A stretch of 42,665 nt of DNA, taken from Plantago elongata (Eukaryota > Streptophyta > Magnoliopsida > Lamiales > Plantaginaceae). Location: NCBI GenBank assembly GCA_036897095.1, contig JAYMSP010000737.1, positions 1 through 42,665 on the forward strand, given 5' to 3'. A model generated the notes under the pieces. It was not told the DNA's origin and searched no databases. It was given only the letters and a program-made list of their open reading frames with translations. Positions within the stretch are counted from its first letter, which is position 1. The number at the start of each line of letters is the position of its first letter. Of this stretch, positions 10,226 to 22,490 are shown one piece after another. Both the position numbers and the translations under genes were made by a program.

Positions 10226-12465
10226 TCGGGTATGACAATTTCGGGTCATTTTTAGATTTGGATCATGTCTTGAATCACTTTTGTATTTTTAAACCGTGGT
10301 AATTTTAAGTCTACTTTCGAATTCAGGTCGTTTCGAATTGGGTTTCGAGTTTGAATCAAAACTACTGGGTCTAAATATATCCAACGGGGAAAATTAGAAA
10401 TTGTGAAGAAAATGTAGTAAACTTGATGGATGGGGAGGTGTGTTACTCATTAGATCATGACTTGTATATTTATTGATTCAGTAAATATATGTTCATAAGC
10501 TACTATATTAAAATTTTGAATTAATATATTATATATAGATTTGGAGTTAGTGAGAATAAGTTATAAGTGCTGAAAGTTAGAAAGTTTTACCTCAGATTGA
10601 TAGTATATGAAAGTCTTTTATATCTTAGAGGTGTTCAAATATAATGGTAAGGTTATGAAATTTTTTATATGTGCATGAGATGTAAATTCTGACCCTATTT
10701 ACAATGAAACTAGTGGAATTTGAGTGCGAGCGACTTGCATCAATTAGTTAATATTCAAACTATCAGTTAATATTCCTAATAATCCATTCATGTAGATAAA
10801 GAGATGGTTGAATCAAAATAACACGAATGTCGAACTAAAATATACATAAATGGCTAGCCTGTGCAAGCCAAGGTTTCTCCTAATTAGGCTGCTCAAATTC
10901 TCCACAAATTTACTTGAATATATATATTTTGTGTCCATTGTGAGTAATAATTGGATATTACACCATGAGGAGAGGAGTTACGAAATTTAATTTTGAAGCC
11001 CATTAGAATTTGAAGTATTCTTCACCTACAAATAGGTCACTAAATTGAATTGAAAGACACTAGAAATCACTCTTCTATTCTTCTCTTGATATTTCCTTCT
11101 ACATTGCTCTTGTATAGCTCAAGCATTATCGGAGTTTGCCAGAACAACTAATTTGAATGGTTGATTGTGGCTCTTACGTTGTATCCTGGAAAATATGCAC
11201 CTAACATACCCCAAAACACCGTAGATGGAGCAGTAAGACATTATTGTGTTAAGAAAATGTGTAAGCACAAGTATTAGACTAGTTTAATTCCAAAGGCAAT
11301 TTGATTTGTATATCATTTGTTATAATATATTCTGACTCTCTACATTATTGGAACTAACAGTTTTTTATGGGTGAAATGTGATTCCTGGAACCTGTGGTCT
11401 GTGGAGGGTGATAACCCTTTATTTTTTTCCCACAATAATCTTTTCCGTAAGATTTGCTCATGAAATCATATAGTATCGATAAATATAACATCATATTCAA
11501 GCCACTAATATGTTATGCACTTATGCTTAATATGTTAGTTCGATCGATGTTATACAATTTTATTTTAACATATAATTACCATACAATATAATATTGTGCA
11601 ACGAAATACATAAATTCTAGACATGCATACTAGAGTTTATAGGGTATGTGTTAAGAGGAGATATTGAGGTGTTTAGTTGGTTAAGTATAATGGTGGTTAA
11701 GTTAGTTATGTTAGTTAGTGTTATTCATTATAAATAGAGAAGAATGAACCAAATCTTGTAATTCATATTCATTATTGGAGTATATTTTCTCCATCAAATC
11801 AATATATAAATTTGGTTTTTGATTCTTGTTCATATCATTCACCGTATAGACTATCGTTTAGGTTTTCACACTCTTAACCGGTAAAAGTTACAAGTCGGAT
11901 GAATCCTTACTTCAGCCTACAAGCTTCCACCACAGACCAACGAACTTGATTGATTCTAGTAACAAACTTCAACAGGCCACTAGTGACAAACGATAAAGCT
12001 CCCGGGCGTGAAATTTCACCACAAAGAAAAATAACCATGAATATCTCCAAGCGTGGTGTGTGTCAACTATAGGAATGTGTGAGGCTTCCGCATCTAACTG
12101 TTATGCCTACGTACATTGATATTCGAAGTTACTTCTTCGTGTACTTGAACCAAGACATACATCTTGCCCTAACTTTTGTTATTTGCAGATGAAGTAGTGT
12201 GATGCATTCAATATGAGCAGGCTTACTGTAGACTGCTATTGAGTATTAAGTTTGTACATATTACACTATGTTCAAATCATGTGACATAGCCTCCACACTC
12301 AGTCAAAAGAGTTATCAATGGCTTCACTTGTGCCTACTTAGTACTCCTTTCCGTTTTTCTCAAATTAAATGCTATATACTATCAGTCGTAAAATTTCTAT
12401 GTATTTTTTGGTAATTCTTTCAAAAACACATTTACTAAATAAGGGATGGTTTGAAATATCTGAGT
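10226..12465. other. Intergenic; weak LTR-like fragments
   Basis: No gene is supported. Two places look like LTR debris. One is at about 10955-11140 (short A-rich leader, ACAAATAGG, then a CTTCTATTCTTCTCTT run). The other is at about 11646-11850 (ATTATAAATAGAG TATA-like box at about 11730, then a leader with CATATTCATTATTGG). Neither shows paired LTRs, a primer binding site or gag/pol, so both are only suggestions. Around 12350-12450 there is a partial MITE-like stretch. Confidence 0.35.
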
Positions 12466-13060
12466 CTCCCTATGAAGATGGGTAGATTTAAGAGAGAGGT
12501 TTTTAGTTGGATTAAAGATAGATTTTGGGCTAAGACATGGGGTTTCGGGGAGAAATGTTTGTCCAAAGTAGGGAAAGAGGTGATGATCAAGTATGTTCTT
12601 TAGGCTATACCAACCTATGATACTTCAAATTACCAGAGTACCTCCGAAGTGAGTTGGAATCCATTATTGCCAGGTTTTGGTGGGGCTATGGGAGAAATAA
12701 CAAAATTCATTGGGTTAAATGGGACGTGTTGTGTGATAGCAAGATACTTTTCGGATTCCGACATTCTTGATGCAAAGGTGTGTGCTAATGTATCCTTCAC
12801 TTGGAAAAGCATTTATAGTGCAATTGAGCTGGTGAAACATGGGATCATCTGGAAGATTGGACCAGGAGATAATATAAATGGTTTGTGCAATAGCTAGATT
12901 CCGAGAGACACAGTTAGGCAACCTTTTACCTCAGAATTTGGATGTCTAAGGCCTTAGACAAATTGTTGTTGCCAATTTCATAAATTATGACGGGCAAGGG
13001 TGGAATTTGGAAGCTATAAGGGAGGTGTTTTGGGAATGTGATGTAATGAATATACTGTGA
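12466..13060 (+). pseudogene. LINE reverse transcriptase C-terminal fragment
   Basis: Reading the plus strand from 12466 gives the region after the RT domain of plant L1-type LINEs: FSWIKDRFWAKTWGFGEKCL, then LSKVGKEVMIKYVL, a stop at 12602, IPTYD, a gap, then GFGG and IHWVKWDVLC-type sequence. Here an internal deletion joins two parts, followed by ARYFSDSDILDAKVCA and FTWKSIYSAIELVKHGIIWK. After IGPGDNIN the frame breaks again, and SWIPRDTVRQP-like sequence continues in another frame. Stops, frame changes and the deletion mark it as dead. No 5' ORF, poly-A tail or target duplication is visible. Confidence 0.75.
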
Positions 13061-13561
13061 ATTTCGGTTTAAGGGCAAGGAGTTTATAGAAGGTTATAGT
13101 ATTATAGCAAGAATGGGTACTATTCAGTTAAAATTGCATATCAGAAAGAGAAAAGTAAATAAAATATGAGAATGACATAAGTAATAAAATGAATAAAGTA
13201 TGATAAATGATATTATTATAATAATAATAAATGAGGTATAAATACGAAAGGGAATTGAGTTTGTAAATCAAAATATAAAGCAGAAAGTTAGTTCGGAACA
13301 AAGAGAATAAACAATAATTTGAAGTAATCACTCGTCAATATCTCTTAAGCAAGGCACGAGCTTGAATTAAAATTCATAATTTCTAAACTTGCAAATCTCG
13401 AGCCAAGACTCGTAATTAACTTTTATACACCAATACAATCTCGTAAAATATAAGATCGACTAGCTTCGGCTCGTTAAGTGCACGGTGCACGGCACCCAAA
13501 TGTCATGGATTAATGAAGACCAGGAGTGACTTTGGATCCGACCCGTGAAAGACAGAAAGAG
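13061..13561. other. Upstream region of H2A.Z
   Basis: AT-rich flank containing a short palindrome-like GTGCACGGTGCAC near 13479. It leads into the H2A.Z promoter. Confidence 0.4.
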
Positions 13562-13570
13562 TATATAAAA
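13562..13570 (+). promoter_or_regulatory. TATA box of the H2A.Z gene
   Basis: TATATAAAA lies about 140 bases upstream of the ATG at 13708. The predicted leader contains a (TTC)n microsatellite at about 13636-13660, a common feature of plant 5' UTRs. Confidence 0.6.
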
Positions 13571-13707
13571 ATCTGGAAATCCCAATCCAAACAGTGCTTT
13601 AAAGAGAGAGAGAAAACCAGTCCCGTCGATTATCCTCTTCTTCTTCTTCTTCTTCTTTTTCATCGATCTTGGTCTCTTCGTCTTCAATTGACACAAACTG
13701 AGCAAGA

Positions 13708-15651
13708 ATGTCAGGAAAAGGTGCAAAAGGCTTGCTGACATCCAAAACTCTTGCTTCCAAGGACAAAGACAAGGACAAGAAGAAGCCCACCTCTCGCTCT
13801 TCTCGAGCTGGTCTTCAGGTTCCTTTTCTTCCATTCCACTCTTTTTTCTCACTCCCATCATCTCAATTGTCCATTCTGTATCGTATCGCTTCGTCAATTG
13901 CTTGTTTTTTTGGTATTTGCCTCGTTTGTGCTCTAATTGTTACTGTTTTAGCCCAATTGGGTTCCGATTCATGTTTTTCGAACATTTGCAAGGTTGAATT
14001 GAACGATTGCGTGTTGATTTATGGATTGTGGTTGGGAAAAATTAGGCACGGGTTGGAAATTGGGGGTTTGAGTGTGAGCTTGTGCAAAATGTGTCTTTTC
14101 AATGAATTTGATTTAGTGGAGAAGGTAATTATGATTAAACTAAGCGATCAGTCTTTTTTCAAATTTACGGAAATACGAAGTTGTTTTCCCGCTGAATTGT
14201 TGAAGAGTTTATCAATTCGTTTCATCAGTCATCAGATAATGAATGGATTAGTGTGGATCAGTGCTAAGAGTAGGATTGTAGTAGCATTTGAAAGCATAGA
14301 GAAAATGAGATGATTATAGAGTATGTTAATGCTTCAAATAGTAACTTTAGCATAACTACTTAATTGTTGGAAGCGATACCATTATCGACCTCTTGATCTG
14401 TAATTACAAGTGTGTGATATTGTATGTTTGTGGGTTGTGACCTTGGCCTATTTCATGTGGCACACTTTGAAATGTGTATGGGGATGCAGAAACATATTAC
14501 ACTCACAAAAATACTTGCATCAACTGTATTGTGCTTATTGATTATTGACCATTTGGTTATAAGAACAAAATTCAGATAGGAACTGTGAATTGTGCTTATT
14601 GATTATTGACCATTTGGTTATAAGAACAAAATTCAGATAGGAACTGTGTGAGAGGATAATCAGTTGCTGCAACTTGAATGTAGCATAACTAGGTGATATG
14701 TCGATGACACAATACTCATTATTTTAGGCCCTCACATACATTTTTACTACCTGTTTCACATTTCACATTATAATAGCTGTTGCGAAGAATTGTTTTTGTA
14801 GTTTTTTATATTGGGACGGCTGCTGTATAGCATATTGAGTATATTGTAAATTATCATGCATAGATGATTGTTTTCTTCCGGATGGACTTACCTGCACTTA
14901 TGCATCAGCATACCCAAAGACCACTTATGTCAGCTATGATATCGGTCAATATGTGCTTTACATGTGTGTTTGGCAGTTTGTAGCTGCAATGTAGAAGACT
15001 CTCCCAGTAGTTTCACATTGTTTGTATGAAGAAACTTTACTTTCAGCTCACTGTTTATTGCTGAATGTCAAGTGTAATTTACATTTAAAACTCCAATAAT
15101 TTCAGCCTATTTCATATATGCCTTTGTTGTGTTGTGAATTATATGCATGTACCTGTTGCTTCCTCCATAGTTGCAATCACTGGCAGACTCTTGCATTATC
15201 CCAACTGAAGAGGTTTTTGTAATATATAAAACAACTGTTGGCCTATAGTTAAGAAGTGAATTTGGTAACTTCTTTTTCATTTTTAAAACATTTTATCTTT
15301 CAGAGTAACAAACAGATGTAAACGATATGTTCTGTTTGTTTTGTTGTTTTTCAGTTCCCAGTTGGACGTATCCACAGACTCCTGAAGGAGAGAGCTATGG
15401 CTCATGGAAGAGTTGGTGCTACAGCTGCAGTCTACTCTGCAGCCATATTAGAGTACCTGACTGCTGAAGTATTGGAGTTGGCTGGTAATGCAAGCAAGGA
15501 TTTGAAGGTTAAGCGTATCACCCCTAGACATCTCCAGCTGGCTATTCGTGGTGATGAGGAACTTGACACTCTTATCAAAGGAACTATAGCTGGTGGTGGT
15601 GTGATCCCCCATATTCACAAGTCACTTATCAACAAATCCTCCAAGGAGTAA
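13708..15651 (+). CDS. H2A.Z: Histone H2A.Z variant
   Basis: This is the replication-independent H2A variant that SWR1 deposits in nucleosomes near transcription starts and in responsive genes. Two exons join in phase 0: 13708-13818 (37 codons) and 15355-15651 (98 codons plus TAA), giving 135 residues. Residues 1-27 form the Lys-rich tail ([13 protein letters not shown], then KDKDKDKKK). [17 protein letters not shown] crosses the exon junction. The histone fold includes [31 protein letters not shown] and [18 protein letters not shown]. The tail [16 protein letters not shown] is H2A.Z-diagnostic and no plant H2A.W-type SPKK tail is present. The donor is CAG|GTTCCT and the acceptor TTTTTCAG|TTC. 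The 1536-base intron carries a 61-bp tandem duplication. Many plant H2A.Z genes have more introns; a single intron here is my reading and could be checked with transcripts. Confidence 0.95.
14528..14649. repeat. 61-bp tandem duplication in the H2A.Z intron
   Basis: Bases 14528-14588 are repeated at 14589-14649 with one visible mismatch at the last base. The near identity means a recent event. It does not touch splice sites. Confidence 0.95.
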
Positions 15652-16637
15652 ACTTAGTAGTTTTTGTACTCTGAGGTTTCAATATTAGGTAGTCTATATT
15701 TTGCTACCAATGTAAGACTATAGTATGGATGTCTGGTTTATCGGTTCAGGGTCAAGGCATATGGACATAGCCTTTTGGAACGCTCTATATTATTGCACTT
15801 ATTATGGACCATGGAACAATATTGGTTTTTCTTATATGGCTGTTGGAGTCAGTATATCTTATAAGTCTTTGGCTATGGTTTGAAATTTGGTAAACTAAGC
15901 CTCATTCTGTTCCTTGCAATATGTTGCTTATCATACAGCCGTGATTATATTTAACACTGTTTAAAAGAACTGAACTGAGCTTGTATTTAAATGTAACACG
16001 CCAAGAAACAGAATGTTAATACAAATTTTTACAATGTTTGAGGAATGGATATGTTGAAAGAAAGCAATTGCGTTTTTGACATTCTGGACTGAGAAAAAAG
16101 AAGTTGATGTCTGGCAGTAGTAGGTTAGTAACCACAATTCCCTGGTGAAAATTATCAGAGTAATAACCACCTTGTTCAAAGGTACAGAACATGGCCAACC
16201 TGTAGCAAAAGATCACTCAAAGGCGACATGCAAAACATGATACATCTACGGTAGAAGGGGAAAACCAACAAGTCGATAAGCAATGGTGTAAATAAAGTAT
16301 GAATAACAACAGCAATAATTACTCGGCTTCTCAAACTCATGAGAAATTAGGATGTTACATGGAGACCGCAAGCAAAGTAATCACATTAAGAATCAAAGCC
16401 CTGAATAGGAGGCAAGCCATTCACTAAACTGCTGTTCTTAACGTTCTCCAACTATAAAGAATCACGACAAATCGGGCTGCCAAACAACCTGTTAAAACTA
16501 CAAATAAATACCCTCCCAACGCCTAAAAAAACACGTTCTTCCTAGAACCTTGCGCAACAGCAGTAACAGCCCAAACACAAAAGAAACCCGTTCCTGGAAA
16601 GAGCGAGCAAGCACAGTTCAAGCAAAATACTGAACAA
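15652..16637. other. Convergent 3' intergenic region (H2A.Z / KCS)
   Basis: Holds the 3' UTRs of H2A.Z (+) and the KCS gene (-), which end tail-to-tail about 1 kb apart. Several AATAAA-like words are present. I see no additional gene. Confidence 0.5.
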
Positions 16638-18173
16638 TCATATAGTTGCAATCCTAGGGACCTCCACTGGAAACTGGTCAATTTCGTCCATCCATGGATT
16701 CTTCTCTTTGGCAGGAGTTATAGTCTTGAGAGCTTTCCAAACCGCACTGTTACACTTGAACCCAGATCCAAAAGCAATCTGCCAAGTCCTATCTCCTTTC
16801 TTGATCCTTCCTTTAGCTTCTGAGTATGACAATTCATACCAAAGAGAGCTGCTTGAAGTGTTACCAAATCGGTACAGAGTCATTCGAGAAGGCTCCATGT
16901 GCCACTCGGACAACTGAAGATTTTTCTCCAACTCATCCAACACAGCTCTACCACCAGCATGGATGCAGAAGTGCTCGAATGCCAGCTTGAAATCCGGGAT
17001 ATAAGGCTTAAGCTTCATCTTGAACAGCTTTTTCCCCACAAGAGTGGCAAAAAAGAGCAGCTGTTCGGACATTGGCAGCACAAGAGGACCCAATGTAGTA
17101 ATATTCGTTTTCAACGCATCACCAGCAACTGCCATTAAATCCTTTGACAAAGCAACTCCAACTTTTCCCTTTGGATCCTCCAATTGAGTAACACAAGAGA
17201 AACATTTGTCATCAGAGCCTTTGTGAGTTCGGACAGTGTGAACCAGCTGGTACTTCGATCTCCATCTATCAGACCTTTTGTTTGACAGGCAAATTGCAGC
17301 ACCTCCCATACGGAACAGACAGTTTGAAACAAGCATGGACCTCTCATTCCCAAAATACCAATTCAAAGTAATGTTTTCCATGCTGACGACTAGAGCATAT
17401 GTATTGGGATGTACCTGCAGCAGATCTTTAGCTAGATCAATCGCAATCAAACCGGCACTACAACCCATTCCACCAAGGTTGTAACTGATAATGTTACCCC
17501 TTAGTTTGTAGTGGTTAACGATCATCGATGACAAAGAAGGTGTCGGGTTAAAGAGACTGCAGTTCACGATCAAGATACCAATATCCTTAGGTTTCAAAGA
17601 GGTTTTCTCAAGCATCTGGTCAATAGCACCAAACATCACAGTTTCTGCTTCTTTTCTTGCTTCAGCCATACACGGGTTCGGTGGTACACGTAGTACAGCA
17701 TCAGGGAGATAAGTATCTTCCCCCAGGCCAGATCTCTCAAGAATCTTCCTCTGGAACTGCAAGTTCTCATCGGTGAAAGAACCAGTCAACTTCGACCTCT
17801 CCATGAAAATCTGCCTTGTGCATTTCCTTTCGTCCTCTGGCTTGTAGCAAGCGAAGTTAACAAGGTACACAGGGCGGGGACGGGTAAGGAAGTAAACAGT
17901 GGACAAAAAGACCAAGAGTGTCGAACATAGGACGACAGATATGAGATTGAATCGGAGATGGTCCCAAAGCACATGGATATCCTGGAGCGAAAAGGTTGAT
18001 ATTTGAGCAGCAATAACAACTACCAGAGGTGATAAACACAGGTACATTCCATGAGTGATGAGGTAATGATAACCAAGCTTGACATACTTCAATTTTACAG
18101 ATTGCTTGAAATCGGGAAGGACTCGCGAGGTAGAGGATGGAATTAAGGGTGTGGTTGGTTTGGATTCACTCAT
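16638..18173 (-). CDS. KCS11: 3-ketoacyl-CoA synthase (KCS11-like)
   Basis: This condensing enzyme of the ER fatty acid elongase joins malonyl-CoA to a long-chain acyl-CoA, the rate- and chain-length-setting step toward waxes and other very-long-chain lipids. The single CDS exon encodes 511 residues, the usual length. Two N-terminal membrane segments lie at about 44-62 and 76-96. The FAE1/type III PKS-like domain (about 95-385) carries the catalytic cysteine in [10 protein letters not shown] (C238), and the C-terminal ACP-synthase-III-type domain carries CIHAGG (H405) and FGNTSSSS (N438), completing the Cys-His-Asn triad. [20 protein letters not shown] and the ending [11 protein letters not shown] place it nearest Arabidopsis KCS11 and relatives (KCS4/9/17 group). 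Orthology is inferred from memory of the family. All key residues are intact. Confidence 0.95.
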   Translation of the reverse strand: MSESKPTTPLIPSSTSRVLPDFKQSVKLKYVKLGYHYLITHGMYLCLSPLVVVIAAQISTFSLQDIHVLWDHLRFNLISVVLCSTLLVFLSTVYFLTRPRPVYLVNFACYKPEDERKCTRQIFMERSKLTGSFTDENLQFQRKILERSGLGEDTYLPDAVLRVPPNPCMAEARKEAETVMFGAIDQMLEKTSLKPKDIGILIVNCSLFNPTPSLSSMIVNHYKLRGNIISYNLGGMGCSAGLIAIDLAKDLLQVHPNTYALVVSMENITLNWYFGNERSMLVSNCLFRMGGAAICLSNKRSDRWRSKYQLVHTVRTHKGSDDKCFSCVTQLEDPKGKVGVALSKDLMAVAGDALKTNITTLGPLVLPMSEQLLFFATLVGKKLFKMKLKPYIPDFKLAFEHFCIHAGGRAVLDELEKNLQLSEWHMEPSRMTLYRFGNTSSSSLWYELSYSEAKGRIKKGDRTWQIAFGSGFKCNSAVWKALKTITPAKEKNPWMDEIDQFPVEVPRIATI

Positions 18174-18215
18174 GTTTCTGTCTTTTCACTATCAGCTCAA
18201 TCTTCTACTCACTCC

Positions 18216-18786
18216 CTGACGATGAAACAACACACCAGTACATAGGTTCAGATAACATGAAATTTCTAAGAACTTGTAACAAGAACAGAGTCAATGCCAA
18301 ACAGTAAAAAAAGGGTAAAAAGCAACTGCTGGATTAGCAAAGCTATCAGATATGAAAAAACAAAGCAAAAGCATATAATTCCAAAATTCAAATCCCTAAT
18401 AAACAGGGAAAGTTCCGGTCTTTCTAGATCTAACCCTCAACAATGTCAGATTTGCATATCCAGATTACACACAAAAGGTCAAAACTAAAATGTTAGTATC
18501 ACTTGTCACAAAAAGATGACACCTTTCAGCACTAGCTCAACAAATAAACTTCTCATTGAACTAAAAAACCAGCAATTCAGCAAAAATCAAAGACCCTATT
18601 TGTCAACAAACTACATAAACGAAAAAAAAGGCCAAAGATTCCAACTTTATCAACAACAAAAACCAGATTCAGCACCGAAATTGATGCTCAGAATGGATTA
18701 AAAAAGACAAAAATGGAGACGACCCAGAATCTGAATTACAGCAGAGAACGTAAGAAGATGAAGAGATCGAGAGAATGGAATGTTAC
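18216..18786 (-). other. Probable 5' UTR intron of the KCS gene
   Basis: Upstream of the KCS ATG the minus strand has a donor AAAG|GTAACA at 18786 and a plausible acceptor TTTCATCGTCAG ending at 18216. This would leave a short non-coding first exon (about 18787-18870) and a 42-base leader before the ATG. Frames seen in this interval are not coding. It rests on splice signals only; other AGs between 18173 and 18216 could serve as acceptor. Confidence 0.5.
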
Positions 18787-18870
18787 CTTTGTTCATCAAG
18801 GGTTCAAGAATTGTCAATTGCCGGAGAAAACTATGTCCGAGAGAGTGTGGTACAGAAGAATGAAGAAGAG

Positions 18871-21800
18871 ATGAGAAAATGAAATTGGTTTGAAGAGAAA
18901 AGTCCGAGTCAAATAGGATTTTGGTTTGGATTTTAATCATGTAGTAATACAAATATGTACAACAATACAATACAATATATTAAATGCTATCTCAATATGG
19001 CGACAATGTGAAAGAGTTGTGATTGGAATGCATGTTGTATTGTTTGTAACAATGAGTTGTACAAGTACTCCACTTGGTCTTTTTTACTAGTGCTATTTTA
19101 CAATTTTCTTTGAATTATATACCTTCTAGAAGTGAGAAATTTATGCAGACCTTCGAGATTTTGGATATGTTGAAATCAAGATTAGTCACCACCACAAAGA
19201 TTTTTACTTCTAGGTAGTTATTGATGATGATAATGATGGTGAGGGGAAGCTTTTATCTTTCTTTTTTCTTATTTAAATATAAAAATTGTCTTATTTTGGT
19301 CATTATAAGTATACAAATAGTAAAATAGTTGATGGAAATACTTATCCGTTGACGATAATATTTACAAAATCAGTTGTCGTATGTATTCTATAAATAAGTT
19401 TTAGGTAATAATATATATTTAGGTATCATATCCATATCCAAATTGAATATGTAATGATGGGGAGTATGATCACGGAGAAGGTATTTATCATCAAACCCCA
19501 TGTGTGAAGTTCTTAATCAACATGGATGAAGTAGTTGTTGTTGGGGAATGATTCACATCTTTTGCATGTGGAAACAATACCTTTTCCCTATCATGTTCCT
19601 ATCACCTTTTGGAATGAACGCATATGGATTGCCACCCATCTAATTAATGGGATTCCTTTTCATTTTAGTCTAATAATTAAGAAGGCATATTCCGCTTTTA
19701 TGTAACAAGAAAATGACTATTTGCCTCTAGAAATGAAGGCCAGCTGCTGCTTGAGTTACACACACACAAATTGATTAGCATAGTATGAGATAGCATATTT
19801 GCAAGTAGCAACAACATTTACTTCCCTTACTTTGGGAATTGATACATTGGGGGGGTTGCAGCTCATCTACTCTATACTATATACCCTTCCTTATCCTCTA
19901 CCAATATATAATAAGCTAACCTTAAATCCATGAACATGCACTCATGTGCGGATCAAGGAGTGAGGGCGGTGGTAGGCGGGGTATAATGCGACGTTATCTA
20001 CTTTCTCAGAATTTCATCCTAAACTCGTCATGCATGCATTTAAGTTGTGAATATAGCATAATTTATCAATATCAAGATACCTAAGCTTATGAATAAGAGC
20101 TCCTCCTTACCTCATAGCATAGGCCGACAGAGCTCCTCCTGACCTCTAACTATGATATAGAGATTGTAGCTATTTAAAGCTATGATATGGCGAAGCATAA
20201 GCGAAGCATTTAACTACTCCGTCAATGCAAAGCTTTAACAACTATGTCTATTGTACATTTTATTTTGACTGCACAGTTTGAACGTATGAATTTAACACAT
20301 GCTTAATTTCAATTGTCTAGCACAGATTTGTGTGGAAATAAAAAAATTTAAATTTTTTTGAATAGATAAATTTTCAATCATCTAAAAGATACCCTTAAAG
20401 AGCAAGTGGTATACTTAAGTAGAGAACCAATCTCACTAGTGTTAGGCCATTTAGATACCCTTAAAAGAGCAAGTGGTATACTTAAGTAGAGAACCAATCT
20501 CACTAGTGTTAGGCTATTTCTAAGCAGATATGTATGAGTTTTTGTTAAAGTGAATAATTTGTTTACACTTTAGCACCATGTGGCCCAGATCAATAATATC
20601 ATGCCAATTGAATAGTCAAGTCTCAGATTAATTATATAATATATGATTTCATATATGAATTGACTTATCTCAATTTCAGTTGAAATTTTGTGTTAAAAAA
20701 CTACACAAATACTTAATTGATGTTGAGATAACTCAATTTAAATTTGAATTCAAACAACGTGAAAGAATTTACAATAGATGTATTGAGAAAAACTTTAAAT
20801 GTTATAATAAATCCTTTTATAATAATCATTGACGAACACTACCTCGAATCCTTGATAGTAACATGGTTATATTGAATAAAAATAAATTCGGCATCAAGTG
20901 GTAAATAAACGTTTAATAGATCAAATGTACAATACTAAATCAGGCTAGCCATTTGATTTGGCAAAAATTTCATCACCTACCACTTTTTGAGTCAAAATAC
21001 AAAAAGGGACCAGCTTTTTTTTTCTACCAAAAAATGCCCAGTTTCTGTATAATACAGAAAAGACAGTATAATAGTGTTCACGTATTACAATTTTCAAACC
21101 TAATATTGTATTACAGTATATACATAATACAATTATTTATTACAATAGTGTGCACTTGATACAATTTTTTTTATATAATTATTTTTTAGAATGTGATTCT
21201 AAATCAAAATTGGCCTCTGACTCTTCCTTTGATTTGATCATCATTGTAATCACTGCACGTCTGCACCAACTGCCAAATCTGCCAATTTATTGATTTTGTT
21301 ATTACCAAGGCAGAGAGATACGTTGCATTCCAACCAGAAGTAGACTTTTAAAACTGAAACTGAGGGTCGTCAAGAAATAACATGAGCAAAAACTTGAGTA
21401 ATGACATGAGCATGGCTAGTTCGTCAAAAAAGTCAGTTGTCCACTCTGTGGAATAACACGTATGTAAATAATATTAATACAATTGTGTGAACTTTGAAGC
21501 AACAATTGTTAGTCAAAATAAATAATAGTACACAAATAAAATTTAAAGAAGCAAGCTCATCAGTTTCTCTGCAGTTTTATCTAAAAGAAAGACTCTTAAG
21601 TGACTCTTCAGGATAGAATTGAAGTTAGATTCGTTTGAAATAAATGAATAGTTGATCAAATTGTAGTTGAATTATTAAAATTAGTGTTTTGTACAAAATT
21701 ATAATTGTATAGAATATTGTAGGTTTATTATATATGTTGTGTAAGAGAATAATGATTGATTTAAATAAAATATGATAGTTTGATTGGATAATAATTAATT

Positions 21801-22490
21801 TTTAAATTTGATTTTAAGTTTGTTGTAGGGAGATGATTGGTTATATTTATGAATTGTAGTATTAGAATAATTAATTTGAGAATAGCAAGAGAGAAGGAGC
21901 TTAAACATGAACATGATCAGCATTTTTCAACATAATTCTCTTGTCTTCACTTCCTCTCCAAATGGGAGTACAGTAGCACATTTTAATTTCTTCCATTTTA
22001 ATGTCATGGCAAACACAATTTCAAGAGAAATCCATCCAAATGTACATTTGAATGGTATGACACTCAAGTCCTAAGTATTACACGGAACGGAACTATTGAT
22101 GAAGCTTCTGTTTCTATTATCAGTATGATGATAAGTTGCCAGACAACCCAAACGTGCCAACATGTGGATTGAAGATTCAACCTTGCTGGCTCAAATGGCA
22201 CTAATTGACCCAAACAAACATGTCGCACTCGAAATCTCACTCAAGAACCGTCTTTTCTATACTATTTTTGGTGCCTTCGCTTCATTGATCACTTTGCATC
22301 ATCATTCAAAACTGGATGGGTCAAGATGTTGGCGAGACCCTGAAAGATCTTCAGGTTCAAGAAACTCTGGAGTCTATATTAATAATTACAAATAAAAAAA
22401 AATACTAATTAACTTCAGAAGCAGAAATCGACATGGTCGAAAGGGGATTCAGACTTCTTGCCAGATGCTCAGAGAAAAATTAGAAGGCCA
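18871..22490. other. Long intergenic region without recognisable genes
   Basis: AT-rich. It contains a 66-67-bp tandem duplication (listed separately) and a stretch with repeated GTATTAC / GTATAATAC words around 21050-21170. A 77-codon frame at 22162-22395 has no recognisable homology and probably lies in or beyond the 3' UTR of the CCR4 homolog. Nothing here supports a gene. Confidence 0.45.
20387..20519. repeat. 66-67-bp tandem duplication
   Basis: The unit starting AGATACCCTTAAAGAGCAAG at 20387 is repeated at 20453 with one extra A and almost no other change, through CACTAGTGTTAGGC. Recent slippage or unequal exchange; no coding content. Confidence 0.9.

Noticed and set aside
13460..13897. 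145-codon minus-strand frame antisense to H2A.Z exon 1
   Set aside because: It is driven by the antisense of the TTC repeat and the Lys/Ser-rich tail (a lysine run in its product) and has no family signature.
13708..14313. 201-codon open frame starting at the H2A.Z ATG
   Set aside because: It is exon 1 reading through the donor into the intron; only the first 37 codons are H2A.Z and the rest has no homology.
16708..17484. Plus-strand frames within the KCS locus
   Set aside because: Antisense shadows of a complete, motif-bearing KCS reading frame.
22162..22395. 77-codon plus-strand frame as a small gene
   Set aside because: No recognisable family, no promoter or splice context, and it lies in the likely 3' flank of the CCR4 homolog.
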